Source: Crambe crambe
Lineage: Eukaryota > Porifera > Demospongiae > Poecilosclerida > Crambeidae
Assembly (NCBI GenBank): GCA_963924555.1
Contig: OZ004581.1
Span: 2,728,001 to 2,792,000, forward strand
Length of the DNA stretch: 64,000 bases
Reading direction: 5' to 3'
Made by a program: the position numbers and the translations under genes. Below are positions 1 to 25,000 of the stretch, piece after piece. Numbering within the stretch: position 1 is the first letter of the stretch; every line of letters begins with the position of its first letter. Below the pieces are notes generated by a model, which was not told the DNA's origin, made no database searches, and saw only the letters and a list, made by a program, of their open reading frames with translations.

Positions 1-12583
<12,583 letters not shown>

Positions 12584-13499
12584 TTTTTGACAGGGCCTAT
12601 AGATATAGGGCTAGGGGGCGTTACTGTCATTAACATGACGTCATTATAATTATGCGCATGCGTACATACGATTATCGCTCCCGACCCTTTACCAACCACA
12701 AGCAATTAGTTAAGTAGTATGGAACTCTTTTCTCCCTCCCTCCCCTCTCCCCTCTCCTTTCTCCCTCCTCCCTCACTCACTCACTGCTTCAATATCTCTT
12801 AAGATGGTTACAAAGCTCTCAAATCTCAAGCTCATTCAGATTATTATAGTAACATTATTATGGGTAACCAAGGACATTGCGAGGGTAACTAGAGGCATTA
12901 CCATGGGTTCTAGGCATGGGCCATGGGGCTAATAATTATGCTAAGGGGTTCATTGGAATAGTAGCATAATAGGCTAAATAAACAGAATAGCTAATAGGCT
13001 GCAGTCATTATTACAGCTACTATAACCACACTCCGCTCCCTAGCCCTCGCTCAAGTGCTGGCATCTTGACTTGGCACAAAATTGATAACTACTGGTTTGT
13101 TATTCTTTTGGGAAAACTGTAGCTAGCTACGGGAATCAGGAGAGTTTATGGTGTGTGTATCATATTTAAGTAAGCTTAGTTTTGATTTCATTAATAGTGA
13201 TTCAATAGATTAGTTTCATAAAAATGAAACAAACCACGTGACATTTCAAGATTTTTATAGTGTGTATTATTACCACACCTTTAATTAGTCTTTACCATTC
13301 AACCAATAGTTTTAAGATGATCAAAAAGTAATGTCAAGCATCTATCTTAATGAGAAAATTAAACTGTTTCTTACACATGGGTAGCTAATCAACACAATAA
13401 TATGGCTAATAAGTCTTTCACATAAGGCTCTAAGCATTTCAGCAGTGGAGCCAAGGTTTGGGCTCTGGACTAGGGGTGTCTGCACCGACACAAAAATAT
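12584..13499. promoter_or_regulatory. Upstream region of the Ig/FN3 gene
   Basis: This gene-free stretch holds a perfect CRE word TGACGTCA (12636-12643) and an NRF1-like palindrome TGCGCATGCG (12653-12662), both within 80 bp of the start codon. A pyrimidine-rich tract (CTCCC/CCTCT) lies at about 12727-12780. The rest shows no coding signal. Promoter function is inferred from position. Confidence 0.5.
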
Positions 13500-14733
13500 A
13501 AATAGTCATCCCAAATACTGACAGGTCTTTTCAACATTTAACTCAAGGTCCACATGTGGAATGAATGTGGAGCACCCATAACCATCTTCTGCCATGTCTT
13601 CCACTAGCTACCACCCTTTGTATAGACTTCTCATCCTTTCCTTTTGGATAATCCATAGTCCATGTACAGTGATTTTTGTTCTGTACTTGATTCAGGTCAC
13701 TTTGCCTTGTATGGGCCACTCCAGGTTATCATCATAGTCCCCCTTCATCAGGTAGGTAAACACCAAGATGTAAGATCCCTGTTCTTCATCACAGCCATTG
13801 GCATGTACTCCAATGCACATCTTGTACCCACCTTTATGCATATAGAAAGAGGGACTATAAAACAAACTGTTTGAAGTTTTATGCTGATTAAATGATGGCA
13901 ATCGAAAAGTTAATTTTGGGCTCAAGAGGGACTCAACTTTGTTATTTAGCTTGATAACTTTATCCATTGCCATAGCTAAGTGGGAGTCACTGTCATTTTC
14001 ATATTTTATCATTTCCTGTCTGTTTTGCATCCCAGGGGCTCAAACTTGCAGTTTATCATCTCGTGTGGACATGTAAGTTTGTGCTTGCTCAAGTTCATTC
14101 TCCTTACACTCTTTCTGCAGCCCTTATTGGAGCAGTTGACCTTTATGTACTGACAGATCTCTGTGTGAGGACCAGTGATGTCCTGGCGTTCACCTTTCTT
14201 CTTGCAGTGGGGACAAGGGAACTGTCGACGTTTGCACTCGTAGTCCAAGTGGGTTTGGAGGTCCTTTTGTAGGATCTTGATCTCTTTTCCATCTCTTCCC
14301 TTGCACATGTTAGGACATACAATCATGTAATAGATGCACTGTGACATGTGGGACTCAGCTCCTCCCACTTTTCCTGCAGTTGCAACCATTATCCTTATAG
14401 TCGCACCTGACTCTCAGAGCTTTGATGTTCCTCTCACCTGTTAATTCGAAAATAATCATTTCCTTTGATGTAATTGAATATCAAAAGAAGCATACCTTTT
14501 TTATCTTTGAACTGATTTCCTGGTGTGCCTCTGCAACATGGACACTCTTCTTTCTTCTCCCAGTAGTTGGCGATGCAAGTGGTGCAGAAGAGTTTACCAC
14601 AGCAGTCATTTTGCAGTGGGTCTCTAGCTGGGAGCATGCATATCTGACAGAGGAGTTTATCTGGAGGTTCTTCTACGAAGTCCAAGTCGTAACCTCCTGT
14701 AAAGCACTCGGTGACATCTCCTCTCTTGGCCAT
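13500..14733 (-). pseudogene. TRAF-like gene, copy A (RING, TRAF zinc fingers, MATH), frameshifted
   Basis: Exon 1 (14496-14733) encodes a RING finger with LLCQIC, NDCCGKLFCTTC and CPCC. The His that normally follows in the CCGxHFC box is Leu. The exon ends phase 1 at GTATGC; the next exon begins at 14437 after TTAACAG. Its start reads in one frame (DYKDNGC), then the frame changes near 14395. The two TRAF zinc fingers (CPNMCKG, HLDYECKRR, CPHCKKKG, CSNKGC, HKLTCP) follow in the frame 14389-14009. The MATH part (LTFRLPSF, HKGGYKMCIGVHANG, GDYDDNLEWPI) is open down to about 13692, after which the tail matches copy C only by changing frame. Intact members of the family are E3 ligase or adaptor proteins of immune signalling. 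The shifts suggest a recent pseudogene, unless assembly errors cause them. Confidence 0.75.
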
Positions 14734-14739
14734 AGTTTA

Positions 14740-15403
14740 TACCTGTGTGGTATCATGAATGAAAGTTGAAGGAGCTCTAGTTTAGCTATTTTTCATAGGC
14801 TGAAGCATGGACCACACAAAAAAAATTATGCATTGTAGCTATCTACGGTGTTGACTCAGCTGTGTGAAATATGGCTGGCTCGCGAGACCAACTTACCATG
14901 ATGCGGATTTACGGTGGTGTGCACGTGCGTGGCCATTATTTTAATTATGGGCCACGTACATCACGCGATCACCTAGGCTATAGCGCGCGCTAGGCCAGCG
15001 TGGATTTGTTGCTTGACACTAATACCATAGATACTATAGACTACGTAGCCCATCTATATCTATGCTAGTACTGCAGCAGCAAGGTCACATGGACCAATCA
15101 GATTCATGCTGACATCATTGCCTGCAAATTTGATTGGTCCATGTGACCTCGATGGCTGAAGTACAAGGTACAGTGGATTGCAGGTTGCTTGACACTGGTA
15201 CTCCAGCCACCGAGGTCACATGGACCAATCAGATTTGCAGGTAATGATGTAAGCATGAATCTGATTGGTCCATGTGACCTTGCACTAGTGTCACAATCAT
15301 CCACTAGCACTGTACGTACGACGTCTAGGTCTACTAATTGTGGCGACCCTTTACCCTCCTGCCCATCCGGTACATCAAGGCATGTTAATATAATGTTCGG
15401 GGT
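14740..15403. repeat. Nested inverted repeat with four CCAAT boxes (arms 15081-15151 and 15211-15281)
   Basis: No gene here. The two 71-bp arms match as inverted copies with about three differences. Each arm is itself an inverted repeat of GGTCACATGGACCAATCAGA. The result is four CCAAT words and four GGTCACATGG words in about 200 bp, upstream of TRAF-like copy A (start at 14733). The sequence GTTGCTTGACACT stands near the left end and again before the second arm. Confidence 0.85.
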
Positions 15404-15960
15404 CTAGACTAGAAGTACTGAGTCGTCCTTCAAATATTTCATTGCAATATTGAAAAATTTTATGCTGAAGGTAATCCAAAAGTTAATTTTGGACTCACAA
15501 GGGACTTTATTAAATTCATCCATTGCCATAGCTAGGTGGGGGTCATTGTCACTTTCATGTTTCTCCGTTTCCTCTCTGCATAGCACTATTTTGCATCCTA
15601 GAGGCAGTTTATCTTCTCATGCTGCATTGCAGAATATGTGAGTTTGTGTTTGCTCAAGTTCATCCTTATCCTTATGTCATGTGTATAGTTAAATCTCGTT
15701 TGAAGTTTTAAAAGTGACTAGCTCTACCTTGGGTGTCTTTGCAGTTGGGATACTCTTGCAGGAAGCACAGAATATTGTTGCCACAGCAGTTATTTTGTAG
15801 CTAGCTGGGAACATGCACACCAGATCAGACAGAGTAGGTTGTCATGGATCTTCCATGAAGTTTAGGTCATAATCCCTACCAATGTGGAGTGCTCCACCTC
15901 TATCTTCTTTATCACCACCATTGTAGCTAAGCTCAGTGGCTCACCTTCAAATCTTAGGTG
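15404..15960 (-). pseudogene. TRAF-like gene, copy B (remnant)
   Basis: Only shreds remain: a RING-like piece (GYSCRKHRILLPQQLF, about 15800-15740) and the segment before MATH, with SDNDPHLAMAMDEFNK (15586-15404), which matches SDSDSHLAMAMDKVIK of copy A. Stops and frame changes are frequent and the MATH domain is missing. It stands in tandem with copies A and C on the same strand, so the cluster arose by local duplication. Confidence 0.65.
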
Positions 15961-16092
15961 TGTGATGTAATTTAAAGTGTTAGGTTAGAATAAGTTTGTT
16001 CATGCATTGAACGACTTTAGTCAAAAAGGTTGCAATAGTTAGTAGTAGATAAAAATAGTAGAGTCTTAGTTCACTTCATTAATTTGGTTAGA

Positions 16093-16660
16093 GCATAGGC
16101 GGAGGAACCATGGGGGCAGTGGGGGCCTTTGCCCCCGTTCTTTTGCAAGAACGGGGGCATTGCCCCCATACAAAATACAGGTGTGACATAATACATTTAT
16201 GCATACATACATGAAGAGAGAGAGAAAAAAAAAGACCAGGAACAAGTAAGGGAAAAAACATTTCCGTGAAATGAAAAGGATGACCATTGCTCAAAACGTA
16301 GGGTAGGGAGTGGAAATGGGATCAATCTTAGTTCTGTATATCCAGCCAACAATCCCTACATATACATACACTATAATCTGAAGCTACCCGACATAAATGT
16401 AGGGATTGTTGGCTGGATATACAGGACAAACCATTTCCCTTGTTTCCTTTTTTGAGCAATGGTAATTCCTACATTTTTTTTTTATTTCACGGAAATCCTT
16501 AATTGTTATTTGGCTTTTTGTAGTCTGAAATGGGCATCCAGTATTCAATAATACCCAAAGCTTCCCGCACTCTCCCCCTCACAGCAGCCTCTGGCCGCAT
16601 GTTATGGATAACCTTGTCAGTATTGCCCCATTACTCAAAATCATCTTCCTCCGCCTATGC
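16093..16660. mobile_element. DNA element with GCATAGGCGGAGGA ends
   Basis: The left end reads GCATAGGCGGAGGA (16093-16106) and the right end its exact complement TCCTCCGCCTATGC (16647-16660). Near the left end is a short hairpin of GCCCCCGTTCTT and AAGAACGGGGGC. Another palindromic repeat (16233-16499) is nested inside. No open reading frame of note. Confidence 0.7.
16233..16499. mobile_element. Palindromic GTAGGGATTGTTGGCTGG repeat (copy 1)
   Basis: Left arm: TTTCCGTGAAATGAAAAGG, GACCATTGCTCAAAA and CCAGCCAACAATCCCTACA. The right arm is the complement, with TGTAGGGATTGTTGGCTGG, TTTTTTGAGCAATGG and ATTTCACGGAAA. A sister copy lies at 20895-21182. Confidence 0.75.
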
Positions 16661-17593
16661 ATAATACCTCATTGACCACTGGGACCTTCAGCCACTGCAT
16701 AAGTAACTATGTACATACCTACACAAACTGGTAGTGGTGCCACTCATAATGATAACTATAATTATCACAGTGCATGTACGTATTCAAAGCATGTCAGCAG
16801 ATCAGCACTTGAGCCAAGGTTTGGGGTTGGGACTAGGGGTGTCTAGACTGACATGAAAATACTAACAGTTATCCTTCAAATACTGACAGTTCTTTGCAGC
16901 GTTGAACTCAAGGTCCACATGTGGAATGAATGCATAAACCAATTCTGCCCTGTCTCTCTCTACCACTCTTTGCATAGATTTTTCATTGTCCTCTTTGGGA
17001 TAGACAATAGTCACAGTGTGGTGATCCCTGTTCCGCAATTGATTCAGTAATTTAAGGTCACTTTTCCTTGTAGCTATGGGCCACTTCAGGTTATCATCAT
17101 AGTCCCCCTTCATCAGGTTGATAAACACTGAGATATGAGATCCCTCTCCCTTCTCAAAGCCATTGGCAGCTACTTCAATGCACATCTTGTACCCACCCTT
17201 GTGTATACATGGGTGTATCAACAGAATTTTAAGTGATCCGGTGTGCTTGTGTGTGGAAATTTTCGGATGGCCATGCCCACTTTTTTGATCAGTAAAGTCA
17301 TGCTAGTGTCAATTCTGCAAAAATGGTGTGTGGTGTTTCATATAAAAGTGGTCCGGTGAAAACTGGACCAACCGGAGTGGTGGATACACCCTTGAGACTT
17401 TATTTTTTCATTTTAGAATGCTGTATCCAGTGCTACTTTAAGGTGAATCTCACTGTCACTTTCATGCTCACCCTCCTCAGTGGCGTATCTAGCGAGGTGC
17501 TCAGGGTGCTCGAGCACCCCCCTCAGCTGCTAGCTAGCTTTTCCAGTAGGCTCGCTTCTATAGTTATCTATCCAATTATTTAAAGCTGATCAT

Positions 17594-18428
17594 TAGTCTC
17601 GCAAACCAGACCCTTCTGAAGAGGAAGGGTCTGGGCAAACTCAATATTCGAAGTTGTTCTGCACAGTCAGCAATTTTTCTTAGAGCGCGCGCGTGTACGT
17701 CATATGACGCAGCTCTAGCTCTATAGCGTGCACATATTTTTTAACGCGCGGAATAAATAATAGTTAGACAACGAGACCAAGGTATCTACGGTCTATTTAG
17801 AAACCTGAGAGCCCTGGGCTGTAGCGTCCCGAGCGCAGCGAGGGCGCTACTAAGGGCCTGAAGGTTTCTAAACAGACTGTAGATCCCGTTGGTCGAGGTG
17901 TCTAACTTATTTAGACTATAGCCAATCACTGGAGTTGTTTAACTTACCTCAACACGCACTTGGAAACAATAACTATGGTTTTTAAATGCAACAAACATGA
18001 ATCAGAGCGCACCTGGAAACAATAACCGTGGCCACCGCGATGCGCTGCTAGAATTGGACCAATTGGAATGACCATCTTTACCAGATTTACCTAGGGCAAG
18101 TGAATTCTAAGTGCTGTAAGGCGTGATTCTAAGTGTCATAAGGCGTGATTCTAAGTGAATAGAATTCACCAAATGGACCAATGAGATTCCTTGATTGTGA
18201 CTAGCTATAGTCTAATGTAGGTTTATAGGTTTATAGGCATGCAAATTAGAAAACTCGCGCGCATCGAATGATGTCATGGCAACGCACGATGACGTATGTA
18301 CTGCGCATGTCTGCTACTTTTTTCTCGGCATAATGTGAACAAAACCTTCAATGCAGTTTGACCAGACCCCTTCTTTCCCTTCGCGCGTGCGGATGGGTTG
18401 GTAAGGGGTCTGGCTTGCGAGACTAGCT
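17594..18428. mobile_element. MITE-like element with TAGTCTCGCAAACCAGACCC ends and 9-10 bp target duplication
   Basis: The left end is TAGTCTCGCAAACCAGACCC and the right end reads GGGGTCTGGCTTGCGAGACTA. AGCTGATCAT stands directly before the left end (17584-17593) and again after the right end (18429-18438), consistent with a target-site duplication. Confidence 0.75.
17763..17935. mobile_element. Foldback MITE, GTTAGACA ends (copy 2)
   Basis: Left half: GTTAGACAACGAGACCAAGG, TCTACGGTCT and TTTAGAAACCT. The right half repeats these as complement (AGGTTTCTAAA, AGACTGTAGATC, TTGGTCGAGGTGTCTAAC). The centre has GCGTCCCGAGCGCAGCGAGG. Same family as 10731-10866. Confidence 0.75.
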
Positions 18429-19082
18429 AGCTGATCATCTAGCAAAGTTTAATATTACACTTACAGAAAGAGCAGCATTGGGTCAGAGTTCAATAATCAC
18501 ATCAGCGAGGCGCATGCGCCCGGCACGTTTTTACCCTAAATAATGCACATCTCGATCTAAAATTTCTGTGCTTCTTTATTCAGTCTGCACCAGTGTCTTC
18601 TCACTTCTGATCCTGTACGCTGGTAAAGTAGGGTAGCTAATACTTAGGCCATCATCTGAGTATAATAAAGAGGGTGTGGTTAATCAAAAGTGGGCGTGGT
18701 TCGAAAAAAATTCGCGCGCATTATCTAGCTAGCACCCTCCTAACTCAAATTCTAGATAGGCCACTGCTCCTCCTTGCAGTATGGAGAAGGGAACTGTCGA
18801 CACTGGCACTCATTGTCTAAGTGGGTTTGGAGGTCCTTTTGTAGGATCTTGATCTCTTTTCCACCTCTTCCTTTGCACATGTTAGGACACACAATCATGT
18901 GATGGGTGCACTGTGAGATGTGGGACTCAACTTCTCCCACTTCCCCTGTCCACTCATAACCATTATTATTGTGGACTGACATGTGAGTTTGTGCTTGCTC
19001 AAGTTCATCCTCCTTGCACTCGATCATTCTGTAACCTTTGGACTGTGGCTGCTGCTGCAATCGATTTGAGAAGACCATCAAA

Positions 19083-19116
<34 letters not shown>

Positions 19117-19190
19117 AATACTGAGCAGTCATGTGCACCTGGCCAAGCCAGGATGCCTGTGCACTAAGGAGGTACTATGAGCCAGTGCTG

Positions 19191-19526
19191 GCAACCTCCT
19201 GGAGCCCAGCTAGGAACTTGCAGGAGGATTGACTGACTACGTATCTCTTCTCAACAAGTATATAGTGTGGGCAGTGCTTTTCATTAGCACTTAATTACAA
19301 GCCCATGCAAACCACTCAGTCACTCACTGACAGTGACTCCACACACACAAAAGCTACCAGAAGTTCTTTCTCATTGAAAGCACACTTCCTATTGGCTATA
19401 ATATCAGCTATACATAAAATATAATTAGCTTATCTAGCTACGTTTGTCCCATAATAATAGGCTAGAAGTCTAGATAGCTATATAGAAGTCTAGATAGTTT
19501 TAGCTGCAGCTAGCAAGCTAAAAGTT
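19191..19526. promoter_or_regulatory. Upstream region of the MFS gene
   Basis: No gene. Short AT-rich repeats of TAGATAGCTATATAGAAGTC stand just before the start codon. No CRE or NRF1-type word is seen. The first ATG after the last stop is used as the start. Confidence 0.35.
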
Positions 19527-22015
19527 ATGGAAGCTGGATTGGAGGATAATGAAATTCCACATCAAAGAGAAGAAGTTTCATTACAGGATTTATCAAAGGC
19601 TAAACCATCAGAATTCATACGTACACCAGAAAGTGAACTCACTGTGAGCAATGTACCTTCATCACCACAACCAGAATCTGAATCTGATGGTCCAGGAGCT
19701 GAAAAGACAACCTCTTCAAAATTAAAAAAATGGATGGATAAGAAAAAAATATTATGTTTGGCATCCATTGTTATGGCTGACATGATGATCAATGTTCAGA
19801 TGTCATTGAGCCCTTCTTTCTATCCAGAAGAGGTACGTACATAACACTTACAGTATGATTAGCTAATTCAGAAATATAGCTCTAGCTAAAAGTCTCAGCA
19901 GTTTGGGCATCTTCAATTCATTCTATGGAATGAATCTGTGGAATGAAGCAGTGGAGTGGAATGGACATTAGCTAATTTTTATGGCCAGAATTGTATAGCT
20001 ACTTCAAAGTTATAGCTACAACAGTAAATCTTGAAAAAAAAAAGAAAAAAAAAAAAAAAAAAAAAAAAGTTCACATACTCACAATAGGAATCAGATTTCA
20101 AGCCTGTAGCTAACTACTGTTGTGCCAGGAAGATTTGTGGGGGTAGAACTTTTATGTAATTCCTAGATCTGCCCCTGCTACGTATAGCTATCTGTGTCTT
20201 CTTAGCAATGGCTGAGAACTAAACGATTTTGGCTCTAATAATATAATAGTAGTAGTAAGTAGCTACTGAAAAAGTTCTAGAGTGCCTATAAGAAACATTA
20301 CATTAGCTACATACATTATTCTACTTAGTAAAATAGCTAGCTAATGAGGCATGCAGTTGCTTGTCCTCTATTTTGCAGGCCAAGAAAAAAGGAGTGTCTC
20401 TTCCAGTTATCAGTGCTGTAATGAGCATATCCAGTCTTCTTATGGTAATTCTGTCACCTATACTAGGATATTTGGTTAGTTTCTCATAGCTACAGCATGC
20501 AGATGGCGGGGTTTAATCAGGGGGAACTTCATGACATCAAATGAAGGACCCCAGGCTGAGCTAACAGGCAATCCATTCACGCCAAAATTACCAAACATAA
20601 ATCATACACGAGTGAAGCAAGCCCCCCCTATATATTCATGCAAACTGAGATTTCAATATGTAGGTCACATTTAATACGCATGTGCATTATGTTTGTTTTA
20701 TTTTGACACCACAAATGAAACATGCTCACAACACTTAGCAACAAACAGCTTGAGCTTATAACTTATTTTTATAGCTCAACACTAACACTTTAAGCCTTGA
20801 CTTGCTGATAAATAATCATTGGGCTGCTATGCTATCGGAGAACTATTTTTCTTTCATTTGTCCCTGCATACACATACATAACCATAAAAAAAATAAGGGA
20901 AAAATATTTCCGTGAAAAAAAATGTAGGGATGACCATTGCTCAAAAAAGTAAGGAAACTAGTGATGAAGGAAATGGGATCAATCTTTGTTCTGTAACAAT
21001 TCCTATGGTACATATTATAACGTCAGGTAGCTTCAGATTATAGTGCAGTAATGGGCGTATTATGTAGGGATTGTTGGCTGGATATGCAGAACAAAGACTG
21101 ATCCCATTTTCATCCTTCATCCCTACTCTTGTTTCCTTACTTTGGTCATCCCTACATTTTTTTTTCATCTCAAGGAAATGTTAAGTGGATTAGATTGTAG
21201 GCAATAGGCTTTATATAAGCTTTGTGGTAAGGATTACAGCTTTACTTGCCACTTACAGCAAAATCTCCCCACAAGGAGTTGTAGCTTGCTCACCTGTGAC
21301 TGCATTACCCTAGTTAGTATACTGTTATACAGTCATGGTTCGTATGAACAATGATTATCAGAGAGTGCGCTAGCACTCCCTAAAATCTATATAATGTACT
21401 GCAGCCTAGCTCGTATGAAAACAATCCCTACTTTTACAACTGCCGTAGCTAGCTATAGGTAGTGGATGTAAATGTAGGGATTGTTTTCATACGAGCTAGG
21501 CTGCAGTACATTATATAGCCCAGCTAGATTTTAGGCTATCCCTTTTTATTTAGAAGAAATTTTTTGTGCTCACTTGTGTAAATAACAATGAAACAAAAAA
21601 AAAAACAACAACAAATTTCAGCTCCTTAAAAACAATAAACAAAGAAACAAATAAATAAACAAACATTTTGTTGGCTATCGTAATTAAAAATTAATTATCA
21701 GTTAATAATATTAATTCAATTTTTAGAAAAGTTATATTAAATAATAATTACTTAGGTAAATTTCATTGGAGTGAGGGTTATGATTCCTGTTGGACTACTG
21801 CTGTTAGGGCTTTCATGCTTACTTAGGGGGTAAGACACTAGCTATCAAGAACTCACTAATTTAGCTACATACATACAGTCCTGAGTACAAATCAAATTCA
21901 GTTTTGGTCACTCTTTAAACTTTGGCTCACCATAACTCATAACTACTAGTGTCCATGGTCTGGAGAGATAGTGCATTACAGAATATCAAACCATAATTTT
22001 GAGAAATAGCAAAAG

Positions 22016-22048
<33 letters not shown>

Positions 22049-25000
22049 AACAATGGTCTATTTCTAGCTACATGGGACTGTTTCACATGACAAATGAAGG
22101 CTTATTAATAAAGACTCAATCAGTATACAAGTTTGCTAGCTATTTTCAAGTTATATTACTAATAATTAGCTAGCTAGATTTTCAATACCATGCTTCGATT
22201 CAGTGAAACCTGTCTACAGTGGTCACAGGAGGTGGTCTAGTCTGTCAGAATATATGCAAGCAACTAAGTATTCTTTAAAGAGAGGTGGTTTCTGAATAGT
22301 GTGGTCTCTTAGTACAGGTTTCACTGTATCAATCAAGCCTAAGTTTTATATCAATTTTCACGACTTAGGTTCATAGCATTTATCCCCATCACTGGGCTCT
22401 TCATATTTTTCTCCTTTTTTGGAGCTCTCCTCGATGGAGTTGGATCTTGCATGTACACAATAGCAGTCTATTCCCTGGTACCTGCTCTCTTTCCTGTATC
22501 TCTTGGTACTGTTATGGTGAGTGTATAATTATAGCTTATTATAATACCTAGCTATAGCTACTAGCACAATTTTCATTGAGGTAACTACGTAGGTACTAAA
22601 TTTAGTGATTAGCTATTGTGATTTCAATGTCTATTAATTTAGCAGAATGTTTCAGATTAATCCTAATAGATATAGCTATATACTCTAAAAGCAAATAAAT
22701 GTTAGGCCCATAAATTCACCATTCTGCTAGTGAACACAAAATTAATAGACTTTGGATATTATCTAGGTACGTATAATAATCTACTGTACAACAGTGTTAT
22801 TTCTATCAGGAACTCTATTGCATGATTGCAGGGGATCATTCAAATAGCTGATGGGACTGGATTCATTCTTGGTTCTGCCCTTGCAGCTGGTCTATATCAA
22901 GTATACAGCTACTAATGATAACATGCAGGCCATGGTGTTCCTTTTGTATGGTAGTCTATACCAAGCGCATGCATCATTAAGTGCACGAACGAAAACCATG
23001 CCCAGTTCTACATAACCGCATCCCTTTTATCTACTCAAAATAGTAATGACAACAGTTTAAGGTTAACAATAGGAAAGGTGATATGTATATAGTTGTAGCA
23101 TTAGGTTGTAGAAATCTAGCTACTTGTAACTAGCTAGTTGTAGCAGTAGGTTGTAGAATACTTGTAACTAGCTATTATTATCTTTTCTCTTTTTTTTTTC
23201 TTTTTTTTCCATCATAGGCTGGTGGTTACATACTGCCATTTATTTTTACTGGAGTGTTGCTACTCATTACTGTCATACCTAATATACTGTGGATAAGAAA
23301 CATAAGTACAGGTATAAGCTTAATTTGACATGCAGCTACAATAAGACCCATTTTCAGAACATACGGTAGTAGCTAACCTAGCTCTGAAAATGGACACTCG
23401 AAAGAGGACAAACTTCTCAACAAAGGACAATCTAAAGTTCCCATGTATATTCCAAACAAAAGCAACCTCTATACAAAGGACAAAAGTTTGGGTCCCAAAA
23501 TAAATGTGTCCATTATTAATATTGAAGGTTCCACTGTATCATTAGAATTCCTTTGAATTAGGAGTAGCATGCGTGGAACCTCTTTTTTGAGAGGTTGTCC
23601 TCTTTTGGAGGCTACAATTTAAGGTACTCTTTTGTTGAGGTTTGTTCTTTTTTTGGAGTATCTTTTATTGGAGGTTCAATTATAATCAAGAGATAGATTG
23701 GCATGACGGCATAATAATCCCAAGCTCCTCAACTTTGATCTCAAAGTTAGGCAGTTGTCAGAGCTGCATCAAGCTAATTCTCCCTGTGAGGTCATCACTA
23801 TGGCTCCTATGAATTCCTTTACACCTTTCCATAATATGCATACATAATAATATTGGCTATAAGGTCTTTCTTTATTCTTTGTTTTATGACATTATTTACA
23901 GGTATCAAGAAGAAAATACCTTTAAAGGTGGCCTTGCGGATAGTAACCGTCGTTATGTTCATACTACTAGGTTTGTACGTATGTGTGATGTATGTATCTA
24001 GGGGAATGCAAGGATAGCAGGGCGAGTGTGCATGATAAGTTTACCCAAGGTTGTCACACAAAGAAACTTCAACAATAGAGAACATATGTACATAATATAA
24101 ACTTCTGTCATAATTATGGTTATACACAGCTAGGATCAACCTTAAGCCCATGAGTTTAAAGCACATAAAATTCCTACATTTAATGTAGCAACCTGTTGTT
24201 TTTTGTTTGTTTGCTATTCTTGGGGGTTTTGTTTCACTTTTTTTTTCATCGACGGCTTTCATTTTGTCACCAGCTGTACTCTCCATTATATAACTTCATA
24301 CTTAGTTACATAGGTGCATTGTGCATGCAAAGTTAGAAGTACTCAAGACATGTCTGAATTACATAGTTAGCTACGACGGAAAGAGCCCATGGCCATGCAT
24401 TCAATGATTACTTTCGTGCAGTTGCATCCAATCTCACAGCAGGAGGAGCTACATCTTTCCTGTTCCCTACACTTGAGCTTTACATCATCAAAAACGTGTG
24501 TAGATCTTATAAATATTATCTATGTGTATGTACGTACCTGCCCTTCACATTATAAGAAATACAAGTGTACTTCCTACGTAAGTTAATGATTGAGAATTTT
24601 AGCTAAACATTCTAGTGAAAAATGTGCCAGTATAATTATATTAAGAATGGCTTTGCTGAACTTTGATCTATTCTTTGGTGCAGTTTCATTTTTCGCCTTC
24701 AATTGTCAGTTTGACCTATCTTATATTTGCTCTTTCCTTCTTGATTTTCTCCGTACCAATTGGATTAATCTCAGACAAAACTGTAAGTCAATATCTTCTT
24801 ATTCCATCTCTCCCTTTGTGACTGGATCAGGGAAGGAATTTTGAGCAGCTATCGAATTCTTGGACCCCTTCCAAAAGATAATACATGCCTATAGCTAAAA
24901 ACTTTAAAACCAGCTAGCTACATAATTGTGACAGTCCAGGTAGAAATTCACACTTTCTACTTTTACAAAAAAAAGTTCAAAAGGCAGAAATTTTTATTGT

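Larger units (their letters stand above)
17478..18766. mobile_element. DNA element CAGTGGCGTATCTAG...CTAGATAGGCCACTG inserted in TRAF-like copy C
   Basis: Ends are near-complementary (CAGTGGCGTATCTAG and CTAGATAGGCCACTG). TRAF-like sequence resumes on both sides, which marks the insertion. Inside lies a second element (17594-18428), and inside that a third (17763-17935). Confidence 0.65.
16800..19138 (-). pseudogene. TRAF-like gene, copy C, interrupted by a 1.3 kb element
   Basis: The 5' part (19138-18767) carries a TRAF zinc-finger segment (NGYEWTGEVGEVESHISQC, CPNMCKGRGGKEIKILQKDL, HLDNECQCRQFPSPYCKEE). The C-terminal MATH part (17221-16862) is open for about 119 codons: HKGGYKMCIEVAANGFEKGE, GDYDDNLKWPI, IPHVDLEFNAAKNCQYL, then a stop. 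Between them lies an inserted element (17478-18766). No RING exon is visible upstream. In copy A the second Cys of the zinc-finger box is CPHC; here it reads SPYC. The gene is probably dead, but the MATH frame is still clean, so decay may be recent. Confidence 0.7.
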
